From NCBI GenBank assembly GCA_947624045.1, contig CANQIL010000006.1, forward strand, positions 1 through 58,605: a stretch of 58,605 nt of DNA, written 5' to 3'. Position numbers and translations under genes: made by a program. Source of the stretch: an uncultured Bacilli bacterium (GTDB lineage Bacteria; Bacillota_I; Bacilli_A; RF39; UBA660). Every line of letters starts with the position of its first letter. The stretch's first letter is position 1. This document shows, piece by piece, positions 41,516 through 51,315 of the stretch. Under the pieces are notes generated by a model. The model worked only from the letters and a program-made list of their open reading frames with translations. It made no database searches and was not told where the DNA came from.

Positions 41516-43627
41516 TTAATTCGTTTTTTTACTTATTAAAAATTTGTCATCTTTATAGTCAACTAAAATAGTATCATTACTTTTAATAGAGCCATCTATA
41601 ATTAATTTAGCCATATCTGTTTCAAGTGTTCTACTAACTAATCTTTTTAAAGGTCTAGCTCCATAATTAACATCATATCCTATATTTAAAAAGGCATCTT
41701 CAGCTTTAGATGTAAGGACTATTTTTAATGATAAGTCATTTAATCTTTTTTCAATATCTCTAATAATTTTTCCTAATATTTCTCGTAATGAATCTCTACT
41801 TAATGGCTTAAAGGTAATAATCTCATCTATTCTATTAATAAATTCAGGGCGAAAATGTTCTTTTAAAGCTTTAGCAACTAATTCAGTATGTCCATCTAAA
41901 ATATATTCACTACCTAAATTAGATGTCATTATAATAATAGTATTTTTAAAATCAATTAATCTACCATTAGAATCAGTTACTCGTCCATCATCTAGTATTT
42001 GTAATAATAAATTTAATACTTCGGGATGAGCTTTTTCAACTTCATCAAATAGGACGATACTATAAGGATTTCTTCTAACTGCCTCGGTTAATTGACCACC
42101 CTCTTCATAACCAATATAGCCAGGAGGCGAACCAATTAATCTAGATACACTAAATTTTTCCATATATTCACTCATATCAATACGTATCATATGTTTTTCA
42201 TCATCAAAAAGTTCATAAGCTAAAGTACGAGCTACTTCCGTTTTACCAACACCAGTTGGTCCTAAAAACATGAATGTTGCAATGGGTTTATTAGCATCTT
42301 TAATTCCACTACGCGACCTAATAACAGCATCACTAACTAATTTTAAAGCTTCATCTTGTCCCATTACTCTTTTTTTCATATCAGCTTCTAAGCTTAATAG
42401 TTTTTCTTTTTCCGATTCAATTAATTTCGTAACTGGTATATTGGTCCATTTAGCAATAATTTTACAAATATCTTCATCTGTCACAACATCACTAAGTATT
42501 TTATTTTTTTCCATATTATTTAAAGCTACTAATTCTTTTTCTAATTTAGGAATTTCGCCATGTCGTAAAACTGCTGCTCTTTCTAAGTCATAATCATTTT
42601 CAGCTTGCTCCAAAGCAAACTTAGCTTGTTCTATTTCTTTCTTTTTCTTCTTTATATCTTCATTAATTTCTTTTTCTTTATTCCAAGCTTCTTTCAAAGA
42701 ACTTTCTTTTTCTTTTAACGTTGCTAACTCCTCATTAATTTTTTCTAATCTCTTTTTAGATAACTCATCTTTTTCTTTTTTTAAAGCTTCTCGTTCTATT
42801 TCTAGACGCATAATATCATGAGTTAATGTATCAAGTTCAAAAGGAACAGAATCCATCTGAACTCGAATAGTAGCGCAAGCTTCATCTACTAAATCAATAG
42901 CTTTATCAGGTAAAAATCTATCTGTTATATATCTATTTGATAAAGTGGCGGCACTTATTAAAGCTTTATCTGTAATACTTACACCATGATGAATTTCAAA
43001 ACGTTCTTTTAAACCTCTTAAAATAGTTATAGTATCTATGACATTAGGCTCTTCTACTTTAACTTTTTGAAAACGTCTTTCTAAAGCGCCATCTTTTTCA
43101 ATATATTCACGATACTCTTTCAAAGTTGTCGCCCCAATTACATGTATTTCTCCCCTAGCAAGCATAGGCTTTAAAATATTAGATGTATCCATAGCGCCAT
43201 CTGTTTTACCAGTACCAACTATCATATGAATTTCATCAATAAACATAATAATTTCGCCGGCACTTTTCTTAACTTCTTCTAAGACATTTTTTAATCTTTC
43301 TTCAAATTCACCACGATATTTAGCTCCAGCTACTAAAGCCGCCATATCTAATTCCCAAATAGTTTTATCTTTTAAGGAACTAGGTACATCACCCTTTACT
43401 ATTCTTAAGGCAAGTCCTTCGACAATAGCGGTTTTACCAACACCTGGTTCACCTATTAAAACAGGATTGTTTTTTGTTTTTCTAGACAATACTCTTGTAA
43501 TACTACGAATTTCTTCATCTCTACCAATTACTGGATCAATTTTTCCATCCTTAGCATCTTTACAGATATTACGTCCATATTTTTCTAATACATTTTCATT
43601 ATTTTCTTCATTTGGATAACCGTACAT
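41516..43627 (-). CDS. clpB: ClpB-type AAA+ disaggregase without N-domain
   Basis: A 703-residue protein with two AAA+ modules: GEPGVGKT (59-66) and GPTGVGKTE in the second, plus the Arg-rich and sensor motifs. Between them lies the ClpB middle coiled-coil domain (about 245-360, [15 protein letters not shown]). The usual N-terminal Clp_N domain (about 150 residues) is absent; the protein starts at [10 protein letters not shown], where module 1 begins. The family rescues aggregated proteins with DnaK. It is controlled by a CIRCE element, as expected for HrcA regulation. Confidence 0.9.
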   Translation of the reverse strand: MYGYPNEENNENVLEKYGRNICKDAKDGKIDPVIGRDEEIRSITRVLSRKTKNNPVLIGEPGVGKTAIVEGLALRIVKGDVPSSLKDKTIWELDMAALVAGAKYRGEFEERLKNVLEEVKKSAGEIIMFIDEIHMIVGTGKTDGAMDTSNILKPMLARGEIHVIGATTLKEYREYIEKDGALERRFQKVKVEEPNVIDTITILRGLKERFEIHHGVSITDKALISAATLSNRYITDRFLPDKAIDLVDEACATIRVQMDSVPFELDTLTHDIMRLEIEREALKKEKDELSKKRLEKINEELATLKEKESSLKEAWNKEKEINEDIKKKKKEIEQAKFALEQAENDYDLERAAVLRHGEIPKLEKELVALNNMEKNKILSDVVTDEDICKIIAKWTNIPVTKLIESEKEKLLSLEADMKKRVMGQDEALKLVSDAVIRSRSGIKDANKPIATFMFLGPTGVGKTEVARTLAYELFDDEKHMIRIDMSEYMEKFSVSRLIGSPPGYIGYEEGGQLTEAVRRNPYSIVLFDEVEKAHPEVLNLLLQILDDGRVTDSNGRLIDFKNTIIIMTSNLGSEYILDGHTELVAKALKEHFRPEFINRIDEIITFKPLSRDSLREILGKIIRDIEKRLNDLSLKIVLTSKAEDAFLNIGYDVNYGARPLKRLVSRTLETDMAKLIIDGSIKSNDTILVDYKDDKFLISKKTN

Positions 43628-43647
43628 TTTTTATCACCTCGCTATTA

Positions 43648-43675
43648 ATTATACTCAATAATTAGCACTTGTCAA
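43648..43675 (-). promoter_or_regulatory. Promoter of clpB
   Basis: Minus strand TTGACA (43675-43670), 16 bp spacer, TATAAT (43653-43648). The -35 box lies inside the CIRCE element, so HrcA binding would block polymerase. Confidence 0.8.
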
Positions 43676-43688
43676 GCAGGAGTGCTAA
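43662..43688. promoter_or_regulatory. CIRCE operator (HrcA binding site)
   Basis: Minus strand TTAGCACTC-N9-AAGTGCTAA; consensus is TTAGCACTC-N9-GAGTGCTAA, so there is one mismatch. It overlaps the -35 box of clpB. HrcA itself is not in the window. Confidence 0.95.
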
Positions 43689-43712
43689 AAAGTGATTAAA
43701 AAAAGAAGTTAT

Positions 43713-43910
43713 CTATTTAGTATTATGTACTAAGTAAGCGATAACTAAAAATAACAAAATAAATGGAAAAAGCAAAATAAAGAATAAATATTTTAAAGCC
43801 CTCAATAACTCTATTATTTGGGCTTTCTGTTGTTGTCTTTTTATTTCTGCATCAGCATCTTCAAATAAAGTACCATTTTCAAGCGATTTTTGAAAATTAA
43901 ATTTTTTCAA
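43713..43910 (-). CDS. Small single-helix protein of unknown function
   Basis: A 65-residue protein with a charged N-terminal half and one C-terminal helix (about 40-60). The TTG start follows GGTGATATAAG. It lies 7 bases downstream of the nucleotidyltransferase gene on the same strand. Family not recognised. Confidence 0.45.
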   Translation of the reverse strand: MKKFNFQKSLENGTLFEDADAEIKRQQQKAQIIELLRALKYLFFILLFPFILLFLVIAYLVHNTK

Positions 43911-43917
43911 ACTTATA

Positions 43918-44508
43918 TCACCACTTTCTTATATCTAACATAGGCCATTTTTCTTTTAACTTTTTTACTTTTTCATTATACTTTTCTTCTGTAAATTCAA
44001 ATTTTACTGGCCTTATTATCATACCAAATAAATCATTTAACCCATAAGGAGCAAATATTTTTAAAGTATTATTTTCAACTCTTACTCCAATACAAGTTAC
44101 AGTAGTACTCCACCTACTTATAGCTTCTTCAACACTAAAAGCTTCACTCTTCCCCTTACACCATAAATGAACTCTAGCTTGATTCTTTATATCCAGGCAA
44201 ACATCAATATTTTTTAGTAAGCTTGAAAGTTCTTTTATAATAATATCCTCTTTTTCATAAGATGTATCTTCATCAAAATAAACTATATCATAATCTTTTA
44301 TACCATAATTATCATCAAAATTATGATAATAATTAAAAACCGTTTCATTTAAAGCTCCTGCTCCTAAATAATAATTTTTAAAAGATTTATTTTTTAGAGC
44401 ATATTCTTCTAATGCTTCTAAAACATTCCATAGTTTTTTATTATTTCTTAATATTTTTTCAAATAGTTTTTCTTGTTCACTTAATGTTTTATTAAACCCA
44501 TACTCCAT
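43918..44508 (-). CDS. Nucleotidyltransferase-like protein (DUF925/NTP_transf_6)
   Basis: A 196-residue protein with YYLGAGALNETVFNYYH, IKDYDIVYFDED, LDIKNQARVHLWC, ISRWSTTVTCIGVR and APYGLNDLFGMIIRP: a good match to the DUF925 nucleotidyltransferase-like family of unknown substrate. ATG at 44508 is just beyond the upstream stop codon and behind GGTGGA; the longer ORF start at 44532 overlaps the neighbour. Confidence 0.75.
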   Translation of the reverse strand: MEYGFNKTLSEQEKLFEKILRNNKKLWNVLEALEEYALKNKSFKNYYLGAGALNETVFNYYHNFDDNYGIKDYDIVYFDEDTSYEKEDIIIKELSSLLKNIDVCLDIKNQARVHLWCKGKSEAFSVEEAISRWSTTVTCIGVRVENNTLKIFAPYGLNDLFGMIIRPVKFEFTEEKYNEKVKKLKEKWPMLDIRKW

Positions 44509-44509
44509 A

Positions 44510-45070
44510 TTAATCCACCATGTATTCATCATATAATTTTTTTAAATTTTTCTTTGTTAATACTTCATTAATTCCATAAATACTTACATCAGTATAAATT
44601 CTTGTTAACAATTCTTTCATTCCATCGGGAAATTTCATCTTATCTTTAGTTTTATTCCAATAAGTAAGTTGATATTCTTTAGTCCAATTCTTACCTTGAT
44701 AAGCCATACCAGCTGCAAAATTATCACAGACCATTTCTAAGAAATATTTATATGGTATATTAGGTACTTCAATATAGGAAGCATAGTCATACCAGTATTC
44801 TATATGATGTTTATTTCTACCTTTATGATGAAGCCAAGCTTTTGAGTAGCCTATATCATTTTTACAATTACTAATAGGACTTTTTTTACCATCAAAATAT
44901 TTAACACCCTCTAAAAATTCCTCCGGACTATATTTTGATAAATCATGAACTAAACCCTGCCAAGGAATACCTACTCTTACGCAAAGACAAAAAACTTTAA
45001 ATCGATGTTTAGTTACAACCCAAAAATGACCTATAAAACCTTTTAGTGTATATTTATATTTATTTTTCAT
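44510..45070 (-). CDS. DUF5662-like protein
   Basis: A 186-residue protein with HRFKVFCLCVRVGIPWQGLVHDLSKYSPEEF, GYSKAWLHHKGRNKHHIEYWYDY: the DUF5662 family, which carries His/Asp residues suggesting a metal or HD-like site. No function is established. The exact start is uncertain: ATG at 45070, ATG 45076 and GTG 45079 are all in frame. An extended -10 (TGTTATAAT, 45087-45092) lies just upstream. It is probably coupled to the DUF925 gene. Confidence 0.65.
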   Translation of the reverse strand: MKNKYKYTLKGFIGHFWVVTKHRFKVFCLCVRVGIPWQGLVHDLSKYSPEEFLEGVKYFDGKKSPISNCKNDIGYSKAWLHHKGRNKHHIEYWYDYASYIEVPNIPYKYFLEMVCDNFAAGMAYQGKNWTKEYQLTYWNKTKDKMKFPDGMKELLTRIYTDVSIYGINEVLTKKNLKKLYDEYMVD

Positions 45071-45122
45071 AATCATCACTAATTGAATTATAACACGATT
45101 TTAAGGAAATTTACTACTTAAA

Positions 45123-46579
45123 TTACTTAACTGCTAGTACTAAACGAGCAGTAGCATAGTTAAATGCTTCACCAGTGTCCCTACTAAAATCGAACTGGCC
45201 TGCCAAGCCACCATCTTGGTAATTACCTCCACGAGCAAACCAGGGAAGTGTCAAGTAAACAAAACTTGCATTATCAGCATACCAAGCATTATGAGCTCTT
45301 TTATAATTATTTGAAGACACTTTTTTATCATAATAATAGTAAAATGGTCCAATTTCTCCTGTTGCATCTCCTATTATTCTTTTTCCGTAATCCGATGGAC
45401 CTGTTGCTTCGCCATATCTATCAAAATAATTTGGATACTCTGTTAATTCACTATCTAATCCACTTTTACTAACATCCTGTCCCTCACGATAAGCAGCCAT
45501 ATATTCATGGGCTCCACCTGACATGTCATATATTCCTGTTATGTTTCCTGTTGTAGAAGCTAAAAATCCTGTTGAGGTATCATAAGGTTTTGTAACCGAA
45601 TCATCTGTTCCAGATTTTCCAGGATATGAACTTTGGTCAGTATTTGCGGCTGCCGAATATCCTGTTAAATAGCTTTCATTATTATTTATATTTATTTCAT
45701 TACCAATACCATAAATTGAATGTGAAAGATAAGCAGCTGCTCCCCACTCCGTATTTTTCATCATGTGTGAATCTAGTTCCCTATTATAGTTATATAAGGC
45801 ATGCCAGAATGTACCTACTTTAGCACCTCTCCAAGAAGAAACATTTGGTTTTACTTTGACAGAGTTCTCACTTCCTGATATTTCAAATTTACCTACCCAT
45901 AAACCATTAACATCAAAACTTGTAAAAGCTGGATGTGTATAGTATTCTCCATCAACTATTTCTGTTGATGCTTCAGTATTTTTATTTTCAAAAACAACAT
46001 CTATTAATCTAGCATTTCCTGTTATACGTCTTAAGGCAGTTGGGTCACTTTCAGCACCTTCTACAGTATCAGTTAAATTATTTAAACTATAAAGTTTTTG
46101 GTCTTCACTTGTATTCCATAATTTATATTTATATCTTGGTATCCAGACAAAGTAAGCAGCTATTTCACTTTCTTTAATTGTATCGCCTACATTATGAGTA
46201 ATACCATTTTCTAATATTACCGCATTAGCCCATCTTTTTCTTCATAAGAATACCATGGTGTATTAATATTGGCATATTTTACTATTCCCTCATCATCAAT
46301 AGTTACCGGTATCATTCCTTTACCTAAAACTGGATCTGTTCCATTCAATATACTTTCTGTATATTTACTATCTTGTTCTTTACTAAAATCTTTATATTTT
46401 TGATATAAATCATCAATTGAATCTTGAACATTTTCAATATTGTTTTTGCTCTTATTATTATCATAGCTTACTACTTTACTATCAATAAGTGAACTTATAG
46501 CGTAAACTGAAAAAGTACCTGCAACTATTATTCCTATGATAAAGCCTAATAAATATTTTATATTTTTTCTTATATACAC
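45123..46579 (-). pseudogene. Lectin/FGE-like surface protein, frameshifted second copy
   Basis: Two adjacent reading frames together match the whole of the 46593-48020 protein. The first frame starts at GTG 46579 (behind GAAGGTGA), carries the membrane helix and ends at 46217 in YEEKDGLMR. The second frame continues the KKWANAV... part to 45123. The break is a one-base deletion at about 46233 (GAAGAAAAAGATGGG against AAGAAGTGGG in copy 1), beside a run of five A. Middle regions of the copies are about 80-85% identical, the last 57 residues only about 50%. It may be a pseudogene, a slippage-switched gene or an assembly error. Confidence 0.75.
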
Positions 46580-46592
46580 TTTTTCACCTTCT

Positions 46593-48020
46593 TTATACTG
46601 CAAGTACCAATCGGGCAGAAACAGCACCGTCCGCTCCACCGGTGTTCCTACTGAAACTAAACTGACCTGCAACAGCACCATCATTAAAAAGACCACCACG
46701 ATGAAACCACGGTGTCAAGGAATCGACAAAAAGCGAGTGATCAGCATGCCAACCGTTATGAGGTCTTATATTTTTATCTTTATCATAGTAATAGTAAAAT
46801 GGTCCCATTTCTCCTGTCGCATCTCCTACAATTCTTTTACCATAATCATCCCAACTTGTTGTTGCCTCATATTTATCGAAATAATTTGGATATTCTGTTA
46901 ACTCACTATCTAAGCCACTTTTTACGGCATCTTGTCCCTCACGATAAGCGGCCATATATTCAAGTGCTCCGCCTGACATATCATATATTCCTGTTATATT
47001 TCCTGTTGTGGAGGCTAGAAATCCTGTTGCCGTATCATAAGTTTCTGTTATCGTATCATCTCCAGGATAACTACTTTGATCAGTACCAGCGGCAGCTGAA
47101 TATCCTGTTAAATAACTTTGATTGTTATTTACGTTTATTTCCGCACCTATTCCGTAAGCTGAGTGCGAAAGATAAGCTACTGCTCCCCATTCCGTATTCT
47201 TCATCATATGTGAATCTAACTCTCTATTATAACTATACAATGCATTCCAAAATGTGCCTATTGTTGCACTTCGCCATGAGGATACATTTGGTTTTACTTT
47301 GACAAAACCAGCACTTCCTGATATTTCAAATTTTCCGACCCATATGCCATTTACATCAAAACTAATAAAAGCTGGATGGGTATAATATTTTCCATCGGCT
47401 ATTTCTGTTGAAGCATCAGTACCTTTACTTTCAAAAACTATATCTATTAATCTTGCATTTCCTGTTATACGTCTTAAGGCCGTTGGGTCACTTTCAGCCC
47501 CTTCTGCAGTATCTGTTAAATCATCTAAATTATAAAGTTTTTGGTCTTCACTTGTATTCCATAATTTATATTTATATCTTGGTATCCAGACAAAGTAAGC
47601 AGCTATTTCATCTTCTTCAATAGTATCACCTACATTATGACTAACTCCACTTTCTAATATTACCGCATTAGCCCACTTCTTAGCTTCATATTTATACCAA
47701 GGAGTATTTACATTGGCATACTTTACTGCTCCCTTAGCATCTATAGTTACTGGTATCATTCCTTTTCCTAATACTGGGTCTGCTCCATGCAATATTTCTT
47801 CTGTATATTTAGTGTCTTTTTCACCAATTAAATCTTTATAATTTTGATATAACTCATCAATCGAATCTTGCACATTTTTGGCACTACTTCTTTCATTTTT
47901 ATAAGTTACTTCTTTACTTTCAATAATTGTCTCTGCAGCAAAAACTGAAAAACAACCTACTATAACTATTCCTATAATAAAGCCTAATAAATATTTATAA
48001 TTTTTCTTTAATATTCTCAT
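46593..48020 (-). CDS. Membrane-anchored C-type-lectin/FGE-like surface protein
   Basis: A 475-residue protein: short basic start, one helix (about 10-30), a linker with DSIDELYQNYK, then a large outer domain. Blocks YFVWIPRYKYKLWN, GIWVGKFEIS, MMKNTEWGAVAYLSHS, TTGNITGIYDMSGGALEYM and the end PWF.RGG...DG..AGQF.FSR...ARLVL match the formylglycine-enzyme-like C-type lectin fold, also used by variable proteins of diversity-generating retroelements. ATG at 48020 follows AAGGTGAAG. It lies in an operon with the 48589 gene and copy 2, under a poly-G promoter. A role in binding is inferred. Confidence 0.75.
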   Translation of the reverse strand: MRILKKNYKYLLGFIIGIVIVGCFSVFAAETIIESKEVTYKNERSSAKNVQDSIDELYQNYKDLIGEKDTKYTEEILHGADPVLGKGMIPVTIDAKGAVKYANVNTPWYKYEAKKWANAVILESGVSHNVGDTIEEDEIAAYFVWIPRYKYKLWNTSEDQKLYNLDDLTDTAEGAESDPTALRRITGNARLIDIVFESKGTDASTEIADGKYYTHPAFISFDVNGIWVGKFEISGSAGFVKVKPNVSSWRSATIGTFWNALYSYNRELDSHMMKNTEWGAVAYLSHSAYGIGAEINVNNNQSYLTGYSAAAGTDQSSYPGDDTITETYDTATGFLASTTGNITGIYDMSGGALEYMAAYREGQDAVKSGLDSELTEYPNYFDKYEATTSWDDYGKRIVGDATGEMGPFYYYYDKDKNIRPHNGWHADHSLFVDSLTPWFHRGGLFNDGAVAGQFSFSRNTGGADGAVSARLVLAV

Positions 48021-48025
48021 AATCT

Positions 48026-48589
48026 TCACCTTAACTTTTGATATAATTCATCTAATGCACATTTCACATCAATACATTTTGATTTACTTTTCGTATTATC
48101 ATAAATTAACATTTCAGCCGAAGGCCTTTCAAAAGTAAAATTTAATAAAACTGCTTGTGCATCTAACAATGATGTATTATGTTTAAAAGTTATATTAAAA
48201 GTTACACTTTCTTTCTTACCTATTAAGTCACCTAATTTATAATTTTCTAGTTCATATGAAGTATTTATATTACTATTTTCAATATTACTTATTACAAAAG
48301 TATAAGGTGAATTATTCTTTACAGTTACTTCAAAAGTAACAGAAGCATCAACATCAGTTGAAGTATAACCTAGCAAAACTTCATTTTTAGAAAATTCTGA
48401 ATATTGAATAGTCATATCAGATGGCACACTTTTCGCAACAAAGTTTGTTACTCTAACCTCAGCATCGGCTCGATAATTTACTTCACCACTTATTCTTAGG
48501 CTACTTTCTAAAACAGAATAGCCAATACTAAATAAACAGATAGTGAAAGCTATTAAAAATATTAGAAATCTATTTAAATTTTTATTCAT
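48026..48589 (-). CDS. TasA/camelysin-like surface protein
   Basis: A 187-residue protein: helix (about 5-25) with SIGYSVLESSLRISGEV, then a beta-sandwich-like outer domain (VTFEVTVKNNSPYTFVISNIEN) and a C-terminal DNTKSKSKC...ALDELYQKL segment that resembles the linker of the lectin-like proteins. ATG at 48589 follows AAAAGGTG. It is the first gene behind the poly-G promoter, about 38 bases from the predicted start. The N-terminal pattern matches TasA-type fibre or camelysin proteins weakly. Confidence 0.6.
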   Translation of the reverse strand: MNKNLNRFLIFLIAFTICLFSIGYSVLESSLRISGEVNYRADAEVRVTNFVAKSVPSDMTIQYSEFSKNEVLLGYTSTDVDASVTFEVTVKNNSPYTFVISNIENSNINTSYELENYKLGDLIGKKESVTFNITFKHNTSLLDAQAVLLNFTFERPSAEMLIYDNTKSKSKCIDVKCALDELYQKLR

Positions 48590-48633
48590 ATTTGTGCACC
48601 TTTTTTCCACTGTTTCTATTTTTATCTAACTAT

Positions 48634-48664
48634 ATCATACCCCCCCCCCATTGGGTATTGTCAA
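48634..48664 (-). promoter_or_regulatory. Promoter with G10 tract in its spacer, probably phase variable
   Basis: Minus strand TTGACA (48664-48659), spacer of 19 bp made of ATACCCAAT plus ten G (48649-48640), then TATGAT (48639-48634). The tract touches the -10 box. A 19 bp spacer is long; loss of one or two G gives 18 or 17 bp, near the optimum. It drives the 48589-45123 surface operon. C or G runs of this length are otherwise absent from this AT-rich window. Confidence 0.85.
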
Positions 48665-48712
48665 GAACTTTTTAATTTTTTTTACAGTTGCACAATAATT
48701 TGACTTTTTTGC

Positions 48713-48740
48713 AAAAAAAATACGCTAACTTCTAGCATAA
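48713..48740 (-). terminator. Terminator of the Rieske oxidoreductase gene
   Basis: Minus strand ATGCTA / TTAGCGT stem with GAAG loop and eight T. It isolates the poly-G promoter from upstream transcription. Confidence 0.75.
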
Positions 48741-48741
48741 T

Positions 48742-50175
48742 CTAATCTTTTTTATAAGTAATGTTATAATTACTTGGTCCATTTATCACATAACCATCTA
48801 TATCAAATCTTGAACCATGACATGGACAATCCCAAGTCTTTTCTACTTCATTAAATACTAAATTGCAACCCAAATGAGGACACTTACTATAAACAATATG
48901 TTCTCTACCTATATTATCTTTATAAATAGAAACATCCTTACCATCTATTTTTCTAAAACTAACTTTACCATCATACCATTTTTTCTTATGATAAACCATT
49001 TCTTTTATTAAAGACTTAACACTACTAGTAACCGCCAAAAAATTATGAGCATAATTTTTCCTCTTAGGATTAAATAACTCTTCATAAGTATTATAATATC
49101 CAAGTACCATATCACTAATTACTTTACCAGCTAATGTTCCATTAGTCATACCCCACGTATTATAACCTGTTGCGATAAAAAGATTATCATCTATTCTACC
49201 CATAAAAGGCATATAATCCCCCGTCATAATATCAATATTAGACCAGATATAGTTATAATTATTTGCTTCTTTTTTTAACTTAGAAAAATTTTCTTTAATA
49301 TTATTTTCACAAGCTATGTTATAGCCACCACTTAAATATATTTTATAACTATTATCTTTATCTTTATAAAATCTAATCGATACATTTTCTTTATCAACAT
49401 TAATGGCACTATACTTATAATATTTATCTATAAAAGCTCCAACTACTGATTTTTCTAAAGTAACTTTTAAAGGCATAAAAAATGGTTTTAAAAAATATGG
49501 ATAAAAACTAGCAATCACTACTTTTTTAGCTTTAACAAACCCATTATTACATTTAGCTAAGTAATAATTATCTTTCTTTTCAATACTTAAAACTCTACTA
49601 TTTTCATAAATTGGTATTTTCTTCTTAATAATTTTCTTTAAACTATATAAGTATTTTAAAGGATGAAATGTATAAGTATCTTGTACTTTTATACCATAAG
49701 CAAACTTCTTTTTATCAGGAAAATTTTTAACGACTTGTACATTACACCCTATATCTTTTAATACTCTTTTTTCTTCTTTTAACGCCTCTATTCCTTTTTT
49801 AGTATCCGCAAATAAATAAGAAGAAGCTTCTTCTAAATCACATTTTATATTATTATCTAATATAGTTCTTTTAATAATTTCAATAGCTTCTTTTTGAGAA
49901 TTTAAATATTTCTTAGTTAAAAACCTACCATTCTTTTTATAAATATCCAAGTAATGTCCCTGTAAATAAGTAATTTTACCAGTAGTTCTAGAAGTAATAC
50001 CACTTCCTACTTTATTAGCTTCTAATAAAATAACTTTTTTTCTTGAATTAATTAAATTATAAGCAATACTTAATCCTGTAATTCCTCCACCTATAATTAA
50101 AATATCTACATCTTCATCTTTTTTTAATTCTAAACAATCATTATCATTACTAGTAGCAGTCCATAAAGTTTCCAT
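48742..50175 (-). CDS. FAD-dependent oxidoreductase with C-terminal Rieske domain
   Basis: A 477-residue protein. The N-terminal DAO-type FAD domain has DILIIGGGITGLSIAYNL (about 25-42) and GSGITSRTTGKITYL; the C-terminus (about 390-477) is a Rieske [2Fe-2S] domain with CPHLGC and CPCHGSRF (C-x-H and C-x-x-H ligands). This resembles the YhfW-type proteins of Bacillus. The substrate is unknown. It has its own terminator and no obvious operon partners. Confidence 0.85.
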   Translation of the reverse strand: METLWTATSNDNDCLELKKDEDVDILIIGGGITGLSIAYNLINSRKKVILLEANKVGSGITSRTTGKITYLQGHYLDIYKKNGRFLTKKYLNSQKEAIEIIKRTILDNNIKCDLEEASSYLFADTKKGIEALKEEKRVLKDIGCNVQVVKNFPDKKKFAYGIKVQDTYTFHPLKYLYSLKKIIKKKIPIYENSRVLSIEKKDNYYLAKCNNGFVKAKKVVIASFYPYFLKPFFMPLKVTLEKSVVGAFIDKYYKYSAINVDKENVSIRFYKDKDNSYKIYLSGGYNIACENNIKENFSKLKKEANNYNYIWSNIDIMTGDYMPFMGRIDDNLFIATGYNTWGMTNGTLAGKVISDMVLGYYNTYEELFNPKRKNYAHNFLAVTSSVKSLIKEMVYHKKKWYDGKVSFRKIDGKDVSIYKDNIGREHIVYSKCPHLGCNLVFNEVEKTWDCPCHGSRFDIDGYVINGPSNYNITYKKD

Positions 50176-50219
50176 TTATATCACCATTATTAGTATTGAT
50201 TAGATTACTAATTTAATAC

Positions 50220-50609
50220 TTAAAAAATTATTTTTAAAAGCATTATCAAAATAAAAATGATTATTATTTCTACAAAAAGATATATATCTTTTATATCAAT
50301 TATTTTGTTACTCTTTACAATTTTGCATCGATTAATAATTATAAATAAAAAGCTTACAATAAATACAAAGAAATATGCTCCAAGGGCAGCGGCACTTATC
50401 AAATACCAATCTAGAAAAGCCCAATGTTCTTTTAAGACTTCACTATTTAAAGAAAAAATTATCATTATAAATGAGCCTATCAAAGAAGCTAAAATTATTG
50501 CAAATGTCTTAGTCCATTCTTTAGCACTTTTTAGCTTCAAAGCTTCTACTAAATTTATTATTTGAAAAATAATTAAAAATAAATAAAAGCAAAATAAAAT
50601 AATAATCAT
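50220..50609 (-). CDS. Four-helix membrane protein of unknown function
   Basis: A 129-residue, very hydrophobic protein with four membrane helices (about 2-20, 34-52, 65-90, 108-126). ATG at 50609 follows GGTGATG. Same direction as its neighbours. Family not recognised. Confidence 0.5.
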   Translation of the reverse strand: MIIILFCFYLFLIIFQIINLVEALKLKSAKEWTKTFAIILASLIGSFIMIIFSLNSEVLKEHWAFLDWYLISAAALGAYFFVFIVSFLFIIINRCKIVKSNKIIDIKDIYLFVEIIIIFILIMLLKIIF

Positions 50610-50637
50610 TACATCACCCAATTATGAAAAAAAGAAC

Positions 50638-51315
50638 TTATCCTATTCTTTTTAACTTCTCTTTTTCTTTCTTTTCTATTTCTAATGAAGAAATATTTAC
50701 ATCTATATCAATAACCATCTTTAAAGGAATCTTTGCGATAGATGCATAAATTTCTTTTTCATCAATATTTTTTATTTTTTGATTAACTATTAAAATTAGC
50801 TTATCATTTAATTCTATTACTCTATCAAAAGCTATTCTTTTTAAACAATCTTTATTTTTAAATTCATCTAAATAAGCAATTTCCAAACTTCCATTAATAT
50901 TAGGATAATAAGTACAAATATCTTGACCCTTTACTTTACTATCTTTAATAGTTTTCTCTAATATATCTTTAGAATTAACAAAGTAAAATTCTTTTAAATT
51001 GTCATTATATTTATAATTATCTTTTTCTTTTTTACAATCATATTCTCTAAAACGAATATTCTTTTCTCCTAAAAGAATTTTTATATCATCAAAGCTTACT
51101 AAAGAATCTTGCATAACTAGTACTAATAAATTATTTTCTCTACTATAAAGCATTTCATCAAAATGAAGTGCTACTTCTTTACCAGCTAATTTTAATTTAG
51201 ATATACAATTATTAAATATAAGCACATCTTTTGTCTTAGGCTTTATACTATTTAAAGCTTCTATTATATCTTCATTATTTTTTTGGATTGCGAAGATACT
51301 TAAACAATTATTCAT
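50638..51315 (-). CDS. Soluble protein of unknown function
   Basis: A 225-residue Lys/Asp-rich protein with no membrane segment (start MNNCLSIFAIQKNNEDI). It overlaps the end of the Nudix gene by 8 bases, so the two are probably translated together. I do not recognise the family. Confidence 0.5.
   Translation of the reverse strand: MNNCLSIFAIQKNNEDIIEALNSIKPKTKDVLIFNNCISKLKLAGKEVALHFDEMLYSRENNLLVLVMQDSLVSFDDIKILLGEKNIRFREYDCKKEKDNYKYNDNLKEFYFVNSKDILEKTIKDSKVKGQDICTYYPNINGSLEIAYLDEFKNKDCLKRIAFDRVIELNDKLILIVNQKIKNIDEKEIYASIAKIPLKMVIDIDVNISSLEIEKKEKEKLKRIG

Noticed and set aside
46712-47302. 196-codon plus-strand frame opposite the lectin-like gene
   Set aside because: Composition (Leu/Tyr/His-rich) and lack of ribosome site mark it as the reverse of the real gene, which has clear homologous blocks.
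45123-48020. Full diversity-generating retroelement
   Set aside because: No reverse transcriptase, Avd or template repeat is in the window, and silent framework differences argue against recent homing; kept only as a question.
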